Of a stretch of DNA of 5,555 nt, positions 1-4,130 are shown in pieces. Both the position numbers and the translations under genes were made by a program. The stretch is from an uncultured Ancrocorticia sp. (GTDB lineage Bacteria > Actinomycetota > Actinomycetes > Actinomycetales > Actinomycetaceae). The stretch covers positions 1 through 5,555 of the forward strand of contig CAJPTB010000145.1 in the NCBI GenBank assembly GCA_905373325.1, in the 5' to 3' direction. The notes beneath the pieces are model-generated. The model was given only the letters and a program-made list of their open reading frames with translations, ran no database searches and was not told where the DNA came from. Within the stretch, counting starts at the first letter, position 1. The number at the start of each line of letters is the position of its first letter.

Positions 1-1427
1 CCGCCGATCCCGAGCCGTGCGCCGGCCAAGCCCCTCGTCGGAGCCTTCGTCCGGCGCGGCAACCCGGTGGCCGAACGACGCGCCTTCGAGTTTCGAGTCT
101 CGCTTGCGGCGTTGCGGGCCGCCGTCGAGGCTGCCCGGGCGGAGCCCGTCCGTCCGGCCGTGCCCGCGGTGCGAGACGCGCCCATCCCGGCTGTGCGATT
201 CTGCGTCGAGGTCTTCGCGCGCTTGGCGGTGGTCGCCCCCTTCAAGATCCCGGAGCTGCGTGTCTGCGTCGAGGCCTTAGCCCGCGCCGCAGTGGTCGCG
301 CCCCTCGTGATTCCCGGCGTCCGAGCGGAAGACGAGCCGCTGACCGGCCGAGCCGCGCCGCTGGCGCCGCCGAGTCCGCGGGACGCCGTCGCGGAGGCTT
401 CCGCCCGCGCCGCAGTGGTCGCGCCCCTCAGGATTCCCGACCCGCTTCCAGGCGACTGAACCCGCATCGTCGCGCCGGAGCGCAAAGCCGACGAAGCCGA
501 CTGCGGAGCGGAGGCCATCTGAGCCGCCTTCGCCGCCTGGTAAAGCTTGTAACTCGCGGCAGCGGCCCCGCCCGTCGCGGCCGCGGCCGTGGCCATCGGG
601 TTGTACACGGCAGGCGAATGCAGCATCGAAGGCTGAGAAACGGCGTGCCCGGCCTGCACGCTGGGCATCGAGTAGTGCGAGGACTGCAGGGAGAGCCCGC
701 CGCCGTCCACTCGCGCCCCGGAATGCCACTCGGTGGCGGACCTCGTGGGCCCGGTCGCCACGGGCTCCGAACTCGCGGGAGGCATGAAGAAAGACTTCAC
801 CTGATTGAACAGCTTGACCGCCTGGTCGAACTTTTGGAAGGCGTCCTGCACCTCCTCCACCGAGGGCAGCTTGACCTTCAACTTCGACTCGACCTCCTGC
901 TTGAGGCCTTCAAGCTGGGCGAACGGAGGAAGCTTTCCCATGGCGTCGAACGTGTTCACGTCCAACCCCTTGAGCACGGCAAGGGCCTGAACGTCGAGTA
1001 CGCCCATGGCGGCCTGGTGCACCGCATTCGCGTGCGCCACAATCATGGGCGCAGCGACGGGCCCGGCGGCGGGGGCCATAGCCACCGCGCTGTCGCGGGC
1101 GGCGTTCGCGGCATCCACGTTCTTTCTGATCTCGCCGTACTCAAATTGCGCGCGGCGCCCAACCTCGACAACCTGGCGGCGCGCCGTGGAGACCCGCTTG
1201 ATGCCGTCCGAATGGTCGACGACCCTCGCTTGAAGCTTGTCGAGATTCTCCCGGGTGGTGTCCGCCATCTGACCCTCGAAACCGAGCTCGCCGGCGATCG
1301 ACCGCGTTCGCATGGCGACGGTTTCAAGATGCTGCGCCACCCGGTCCAAACCGTCGGAAATGGCGTCGTGCGCGGCAGGGGCCCACGGCCCGATCAATCC
1401 CAGCTTTTCAACGTGCGGCGTGGTCAT
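1..1427 (-). CDS. WXG100/ESX-like secreted-type protein with 21-residue repeat tail (partial, 3' end beyond window)
   Basis: An uninterrupted minus-strand frame of 475 codons runs from ATG at 1427 off the left edge with no stop. Seen: residues 18-49 and 53-94 look like two helices joined at F50-E-G52, matching the WxG turn of WXG100 proteins with Phe replacing Trp. F95-x-x-x-E99 follows at about the spacing of the YxxxD/E export motif. Helical, coiled-coil-like sequence continues at about 170-214. A linker rich in Ser, Pro and Ala follows, with an Ala-rich stretch at about 279-292. From about 326 the chain is basic and Ala/Arg/Ser/Thr/Gly-rich, with repeats of the form G-I-x-[RK]-G-A-T-T-A. 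No signal peptide is seen. The start lies 6 nt after the upstream stop, with AAAGGG (1437-1442) as a likely ribosome site inside the upstream gene, which suggests translational coupling. Inferred: a type VII secretion substrate, possibly with an effector domain in the missing C-terminus. I do not recognise a specific family; a non-secreted coiled-coil protein remains possible. Confidence 0.6.
   Translation of the reverse strand, partial: MTTPHVEKLGLIGPWAPAAHDAISDGLDRVAQHLETVAMRTRSIAGELGFEGQMADTTRENLDKLQARVVDHSDGIKRVSTARRQVVEVGRRAQFEYGEIRKNVDAANAARDSAVAMAPAAGPVAAPMIVAHANAVHQAAMGVLDVQALAVLKGLDVNTFDAMGKLPPFAQLEGLKQEVESKLKVKLPSVEEVQDAFQKFDQAVKLFNQVKSFFMPPASSEPVATGPTRSATEWHSGARVDGGGLSLQSSHYSMPSVQAGHAVSQPSMLHSPAVYNPMATAAAATGGAAAASYKLYQAAKAAQMASAPQSASSALRSGATMRVQSPGSGSGILRGATTAARAEASATASRGLGGASGAARPVSGSSSARTPGITRGATTAARAKASTQTRSSGILKGATTAKRAKTSTQNRTAGMGASRTAGTAGRTGSARAASTAARNAASETRNSKARRSATGLPRRTKAPTRGLAGARLGIG
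188..439 (-). repeat. 21-residue repeats in the C-terminal part of the ESX-like protein
   Basis: Repeat units begin at coordinates 437, 314 and 251 on the minus strand (residues about 331, 372 and 393). Each has the form G-I-[LT]-[RK]-G-A-T-T-A-[AK]-R-A. Units 2 and 3 are directly adjacent (63 nt). Units 1 and 2 are separated by an extra 20 residues rich in Gly, Ala and Ser. A degenerate fourth unit may start at 188. At DNA level, plus-strand bases 280-305 and 403-428 are identical over 26 bp, which indicates recent duplication or gene conversion. Confidence 0.75.
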
Positions 1428-1433
1428 CTGACA

Positions 1434-2090
1434 TCACCCTTTCTTTTGGCCGGCTTCGCCGGATTCCTGAGACGCGCCGTCGGAGCCGAGCGTTGCCTGC
1501 TCGCCTGCGGCCATCGAACTCTCAGCAGACATGGAAAACTCGCCGGACGTCGAAAACTCCCCCGACATGGAGAACTCGGCGGGCATCGAGTTCCCTCCAG
1601 ACGTCGAACTTCCCGACGACGTCGAACCTTGGCCGCTCGCAGAGTTCTGCGAGCTTCCCGAGCCTTGGGCGTCGCTCGAGCCTTCTCCGCCCATAAGCGA
1701 CTGCCCGAGGTGCACAGCCTGCTTGATTCGCGACAGGAACTCGGGGGTCTTATAGGCGAAGTTGGCCGAAGCCTGCGCCAGCGTGTCGAGAAGGTGCACG
1801 TACTTTCCCTGGTGGGTGTCATCCGCCCCCAGGGACTTTTCCAGCGCTATCCGGAGGTTGGCGATCACTTCCGTATATTGCTGGGATATGTTCGTCAGTT
1901 CGCCGTCGATCACTTTCATGGTCGCCCCAAGCGGGACGGAGAACTTGTTGACTTCGCTCAGAGCCGTCCACATCTCCGAAATGTCCAGATTCCCGAAGGC
2001 GACCTTGGCCTTCGCGAAATCGTCGGACGTGCTTTTCAGATCGTTGATCCTCTGCGAGAAGATGCTCTCGTCGAGTTTGAACATGGTCAT
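1434..2090 (-). CDS. Helical protein with Gly/Ser/Glu-rich hexapeptide tail; possible type VII secretion partner
   Basis: This 218-aa protein begins MTMFKLDESIF. The ATG at 2090 is chosen because GGGAGAA (2094-2100) sits at good spacing. A second ATG two codons later is possible, and an ATG at 2120 has no such site. Residues about 7-133 appear wholly helical, with W41 after a short break and helices at about 54-88 and 92-133. A Y113-x-x-x-E117 motif resembles the ESX export signal but is short enough to arise by chance. From G134 the chain becomes low-complexity Gly/Ser/Gln, then runs of S-[MT]-S-[GA]-E-[FS] hexapeptides (about 168-192), ending QKKG. No signal peptide or membrane segment is seen. 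It precedes the ESX-like gene by 6 nt and is very probably co-transcribed. Small helical proteins encoded just upstream of larger hairpin proteins are known type VII partners (EsxB/EsxA, PE/PPE, Lap/LXG). That role here is inference from layout; no specific family is recognised. Confidence 0.6.
   Translation of the reverse strand: MTMFKLDESIFSQRINDLKSTSDDFAKAKVAFGNLDISEMWTALSEVNKFSVPLGATMKVIDGELTNISQQYTEVIANLRIALEKSLGADDTHQGKYVHLLDTLAQASANFAYKTPEFLSRIKQAVHLGQSLMGGEGSSDAQGSGSSQNSASGQGSTSSGSSTSGGNSMPAEFSMSGEFSTSGEFSMSAESSMAAGEQATLGSDGASQESGEAGQKKG
1515..1589 (-). repeat. 18-nt / hexapeptide tandem repeat in the tail of the upstream ESX-operon protein
   Basis: Residues about 168-192 read as imperfect hexapeptides: SMPAEF, SMSGEF, STSGEF, SMSAES. 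They correspond to an 18-nt DNA period. They lie within a longer Gly/Ser-rich disordered segment that starts at residue 134 (coordinate about 1691). Flanking codons such as SGGN and AAGEQ look like decayed copies. Confidence 0.7.
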
Positions 2091-2093
2091 TGT

Positions 2094-2100
2094 TTCTCCC
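2094..2100 (-). promoter_or_regulatory. Ribosome binding site of the ESX-like operon's first gene
   Basis: Read on the minus strand, GGGAGAA lies just before the ATG at 2090, with five bases between GGAG and the start codon. It decides the start between three nearby in-frame ATGs: 2120 has no comparable site, and 2084 would be about 11 nt away. Confidence 0.7.
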
Positions 2101-2241
2101 TTCTTCAATTTCCATTTCAATCGGCATCCCGGTCACGTCCGCTTTCTAAGCCGTGCATCGCCACGCATTCCCCGCCGCGGTTTGGCGAGCGCCGACAGCA
2201 CGGCGCCGCACCGACAAATCGCTGCAGTTCGACACGCATCG

Positions 2242-2275
2242 GGCGCACTCCCCGCGCATGCGCATACGGGGCGCC
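2242..2275. other. GC-rich inverted repeat in the ESX-operon leader
   Basis: GGCG (2242-2245) and CCCCG (2250-2254) can pair with CGGGG (2267-2271) and CGCC (2272-2275), with a 4-nt bulge. The perfect palindrome GCGCATGCGC (2254-2263) overlaps its 5' arm and loop. It lies about 150-185 bp upstream of the first ESX-operon start. It could be an operator or an RNA hairpin in the leader. There is no T-run, so it is not a standard terminator, and chance is plausible at this GC content. Confidence 0.25.
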
Positions 2276-2541
2276 AACCGCACATTCCTTCCCACACCAC
2301 AAACAGAGACATGAACGACAACAGAACCGAACGGGACTCATACCAGCCTACTCTGGGTAAACCTGTATTTCCAGAGACTTCGGAGGTCACTTCTCCCCAA
2401 TTTTCTCCCCACCCGCCTTTCATCCCTCAACGGACGAAAAACTCTTGCAAATTCGGCGTTCTCCTCCCCCGCCACACTGGCGAAACCCCGTTTACCGCAA
2501 AGAAGTGCCGCACGTCATGCGCATATTCTCTCCCCAGGCGC

Positions 2542-2570
2542 TTGCATCAAGGTTTTTCTGCGAGTATAAG
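2542..2570 (+). promoter_or_regulatory. Sigma-70-like promoter toward the antitoxin-like gene and gluQ
   Basis: TTGCAT (2542-2547) and TATAAG (2565-2570) are separated by exactly 17 bp, a near-consensus housekeeping promoter. Transcription would start near 2577, leaving a leader of about 240 nt before the ATG at 2816. That leader holds a hairpin (2638-2668) and paired direct repeats (2769-2802). A promoter nearer the gene is also possible but I could not identify one. Confidence 0.45.
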
Positions 2571-2593
2571 CGGAAAAGTCGACATTCATGCAA
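2563..2593 (-). promoter_or_regulatory. Possible minus-strand promoter overlapping the plus-strand one
   Basis: On the minus strand, TTGCAT (plus coordinates 2588-2593) precedes TATACT (2563-2568) with a 19-bp spacer, which is longer than ideal. The -10 differs from consensus at one base and shares four base pairs with the plus-strand -10. It would direct transcription toward the ESX-like operon, with a start near 2556 and a leader of about 465 nt. The long spacer and long leader keep confidence low. No better minus-strand promoter was found closer to 2090. Confidence 0.25.
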
Positions 2594-2637
2594 CCGTAAG
2601 ATACAGTCGTCCCCACAGTCCGAAATCCAATGCTGCC

Positions 2638-2668
2638 CGGCGAGATCCGCATGTGCGGGCGTTCGCCG
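2638..2668 (+). other. Nested hairpin in the leader of the antitoxin/gluQ transcript
   Basis: CGGCGA (2638-2643) can pair with TCGCCG (2663-2668), and inside it CCGCA (2647-2651) pairs with TGCGG (2654-2658). An asymmetric internal loop of 3 and 4 nt separates the two stems. It lies about 60 nt downstream of the predicted plus-strand start site. No T-run follows, so an intrinsic terminator is unlikely. The apical loop is only 2 nt, so the innermost pairs would open in RNA. Confidence 0.3.
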
Positions 2669-2768
2669 CGTCTTTCCGCGAGGGCCGTCGCACAGTGTCT
2701 CGACGTCGGCTAAGCCTTGCCTGAGCGTCGATACGTTAAGATTGGACTGCCTCATATCGGGTCAAACG

Positions 2769-2802
2769 CCCGCATAAAACGGCTAAACACCCGCGTAAAA
2801 CG
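2769..2802 (+). repeat. Two 13-bp direct repeats 21 bp apart upstream of the antitoxin-like gene
   Basis: CCCGCATAAAACG (2769-2781) recurs as CCCGCGTAAAACG (2790-2802), a single mismatch, at a centre spacing of 21 bp, or two helical turns. The second copy ends just before the GGAG ribosome site. The phasing suits a tandem operator for a DNA-binding repressor, but no regulator gene is visible in the window. Confidence 0.45.
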
Positions 2803-2805
2803 AAC

Positions 2806-2809
2806 GGAG
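2806..2809 (+). promoter_or_regulatory. Ribosome binding site of the antitoxin-like gene
   Basis: GGAG lies 6 nt before the ATG at 2816. It selects this ATG over the in-frame ATG at 2717, which would add 33 residues with no family resemblance. Confidence 0.75.
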
Positions 2810-2815
2810 TACACA

Positions 2816-2989
2816 ATGGGCATTTTCGACAAGGCTAAGGACGCTCTCCACAGCGAGGGCATCGAAGAGAAGTCCGACGCCGTCCTCGACAAGGTTGAGG
2901 ACTTCGCGTCGAAGAAGCTTGGGGAGGACAAGGCCGAAAAGGTCTCAAAGGTGCGCGACGCCATCGACCGTCACATCGGCGACGAATGA
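2816..2989 (+). CDS. Small Rv0909/MT0933-type antitoxin-like protein
   Basis: This 57-aa, strongly charged, probably all-helical protein begins MGIFDKAKDAL. It continues with the spaced Asp-Lys/Lys-Lys-x-Gly pattern typical of the small actinobacterial family named after mycobacterial Rv0909 (MT0933 antitoxin family): an N-terminal G-[IF]-x-D-K-A-K-D, a middle D-K-V-E-D, then K-K-L-G and a final short helix. Length agrees with that family (roughly 50-70 aa). The start is fixed by GGAG six bases upstream. In Mycobacterium tuberculosis the homologue is paired with Rv0910, a START/SRPBCC-type toxin. No such partner lies on either side here: upstream is intergenic and downstream is gluQ, 10 nt away. 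The toxin role is therefore unsupported by context; many relatives are annotated as antitoxin by similarity only. A general stress-type or small structural protein is the main alternative. Confidence 0.7.
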   Translation: MGIFDKAKDALHSEGIEEKSDAVLDKVEDFASKKLGEDKAEKVSKVRDAIDRHIGDE

Positions 2990-2999
2990 CGCCGCAGCT

Positions 3000-4049
3000 A
3001 TGACGGGCGTCGAGGCGCGGCCAGAATCGCCCGGCTGCGGTCGTTTCGCCCCCTCGCCCACCGGGGACCTCCACCTCGGCAACCTCCGCACGGCGCTGCT
3101 CGCATGGAGCCTGGCCAGGCAAAGCGGGAGAGGCTTCCTCATGAGGATGGAGGATCTTGACGCCCGCTCACGGCCCGAGTTCGTTTCACGCCAGCTGGCG
3201 GACCTCGAGGCCGTAGGCGTGGAATGGGACGGTCCCGTCCTCTTCCAATCCGCGAGATTGCAGCACTGTCGCGACGTCGTCGAGGATCTCTCGTCGCGGG
3301 GCATGCTGTACGAGTGCTACTGCACCCGACGCGACTTGGCCGAGGCGCCGTCGGCGCCGCACAGCCCTCCAGGCGCATATCCGGGCACGTGTCGCGGCCT
3401 GAGCGAGCGCGAGAGGAGCGCGCGGCGCGCGGCGTTGACGAATCGGGGCCCCGCCCTTCGGCTGGCCGCCCGGGCAGGCAGCGTCGCCGTCGTCGACGCG
3501 GTGTTCGGGCTGTACACGGGAACGGCGGACGATCTGGTCATTCTGCGCGGCGACGGCGTTTTCAGCTATAACTTCGCCTCGGTGCTCGACGACGCCGCAA
3601 CGGGCGTGACGCAGGTTGTCCGCGGCGACGACCTGCTGCCGTCGACTCCGCGCCAGGCGCATTTGCACGAGCTGCTCGGCTTCACCCTGCCCGAATACGC
3701 CCACGTGCCGCTGGTCGAGAACGCCGAGGGGGCGAGGCTGGCCAAGCGCGACGGCGCCGTGACAATGGAGGCGTTGAAGGGGTTCGGGTGGACGCCGGCC
3801 GACGTAGTCGAACTGCTGGGGGCGAGCCTCGGCATGGGGCATCCGCGCACCGCGGCCGAATTCGCCGACCTTTTGCGCGTCCCAGACCTTCGGCGCCCCG
3901 CCTGGCGCATCGATCCGGCGATCCTGGAGAGCGGCCCGACGCCGGAGACGTTCAAGGAACTCACCGCCGCAGAACCGGCGCAGACCGGCAAGCCATCGCA
4001 AACGGCCAAGCCATCGCAGACGGCCAAGCCCCGGCAGGCACCCGAGTAA
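3000..4049 (+). CDS. gluQ: Glutamyl-queuosine tRNA(Asp) synthetase (GluQRS)
   Basis: The 349-aa product is a cytoplasmic class I synthetase paralogue. It activates glutamate with ATP and attaches it to queuosine at wobble position 34 of tRNA(Asp), rather than to the 3' end of tRNA(Glu). Seen: RFAPSPTGDLHLGN (residues 15-28) carries the HIGH-equivalent HLGN. RMEDLD (49-54) is the usual R-x-E-D-x-D. C106, C108, Y127 and C131 form the expected zinc site, and R246-L-A-K-R-D-G252 is the KMSKS equivalent. There is no GltX anticodon-binding domain, which separates GluQRS from GltX. The core ends near residue 310. An extra hydrophilic tail then follows with QT[AG]KP repeats (328-345), unusual for this family. 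ATG 3000 is chosen because the conserved core starts about 14 residues later. It lies 10 nt after the antitoxin-like stop and lacks a clear Shine-Dalgarno, so coupled translation is likely. Confidence 0.94.
   Translation: MTGVEARPESPGCGRFAPSPTGDLHLGNLRTALLAWSLARQSGRGFLMRMEDLDARSRPEFVSRQLADLEAVGVEWDGPVLFQSARLQHCRDVVEDLSSRGMLYECYCTRRDLAEAPSAPHSPPGAYPGTCRGLSERERSARRAALTNRGPALRLAARAGSVAVVDAVFGLYTGTADDLVILRGDGVFSYNFASVLDDAATGVTQVVRGDDLLPSTPRQAHLHELLGFTLPEYAHVPLVENAEGARLAKRDGAVTMEALKGFGWTPADVVELLGASLGMGHPRTAAEFADLLRVPDLRRPAWRIDPAILESGPTPETFKELTAAEPAQTGKPSQTAKPSQTAKPRQAPE
3981..4034 (+). repeat. Three tandem 18-bp repeats at the 3' end of gluQ
   Basis: Units 3981-3998, 3999-4016 and 4017-4034 each encode Q-T-[GA]-K-P-[SR]. 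Units 1 and 2 differ at only a few bases. The array is in frame, so a change in copy number would lengthen or shorten the disordered tail without disturbing the enzyme core. Confidence 0.85.
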
Positions 4050-4130
4050 GGCGGCCGCCTCAGCGCCGTCCATACGGGGCGCCCCCGCACAGCCCGCCCT
4101 TCGCCTTCAGCAATCTTCCTCCCGCAGGCG
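4050..4130. other. Convergent intergenic gap between gluQ and the nuclease gene
   Basis: This 81-bp gap separates two stops facing each other (TAA at 4047-4049, and TGA on the minus strand at 4131-4133). It contains the palindromes GGCGGCCGCC (4050-4059) and GGGGCGCCCC (4076-4085), and a weak 5-bp stem (4063-4067 with 4078-4082). No hairpin is followed by a T-run on either strand, so no intrinsic terminator can be called. GC-rich hairpins without T-runs may still act in actinobacteria. Confidence 0.5.

Larger units (their letters stand above)
2091..2815. other. Divergent intergenic region of about 725 bp without a convincing gene
   Basis: This stretch separates the minus-strand ESX-like operon from the plus-strand antitoxin/gluQ pair, so both units should be transcribed from it. 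The part from about 2280 to 2630 is visibly more A/T-rich than the surrounding genes, as expected of a promoter region. Open frames crossing it (for example minus 2133-2423 and 2492-2755, plus 2445-2777) have Cys- and Arg-rich translations with no family resemblance and no good ribosome site. I recognise no tRNA, rRNA, riboswitch or CRISPR array. Its supportable contents are the promoter, hairpin and repeat features listed separately. A small RNA cannot be excluded. Confidence 0.7.

Noticed and set aside
943..957. CGAAC/GTTC-like half sites resembling an actinobacterial SOS box
   Set aside because: The half sites are imperfect, lack the normal spacing, and lie deep inside a coding region.
618..2360. 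A 580-codon plus-strand open frame, the longest in the window
   Set aside because: It runs antisense to the two ESX-like genes and across the intergenic region. Its translation is His/Arg/Leu-rich with no family resemblance, and long antisense frames are common at high GC. The minus strand has ribosome sites, coupling and sensible helical proteins.
2391..2411. TTCTCCCCA repeated twice with a 12-nt period
   Set aside because: Too short and too low in complexity to assign a role. Pyrimidine-rich runs are scattered through this intergenic region.
2133..2423. A 96-codon minus-strand frame between the operons, with a hydrophobic patch and GGGGAGAA repeats near its start
   Set aside because: The translation is Cys- and Arg-rich in its second half with no family resemblance, and spacing of the purine-rich repeats to its ATG is wrong. 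I treat it as intergenic.
2630..2713. A 27-codon plus-strand open frame from ATG 2630 in the gluQ leader
   Set aside because: No ribosome site, no recognisable peptide, and it overlaps the hairpin at 2638-2668. It is more likely chance.
3186..4073. A 295-codon minus-strand open frame opposite gluQ
   Set aside because: gluQ on the plus strand has all family motifs. The antisense translation is Arg/Gln-rich without recognisable domains.
4050..4085. GC palindromes after gluQ as an intrinsic terminator
   Set aside because: No loop of usable size in the perfect palindromes and no T-run on either strand.
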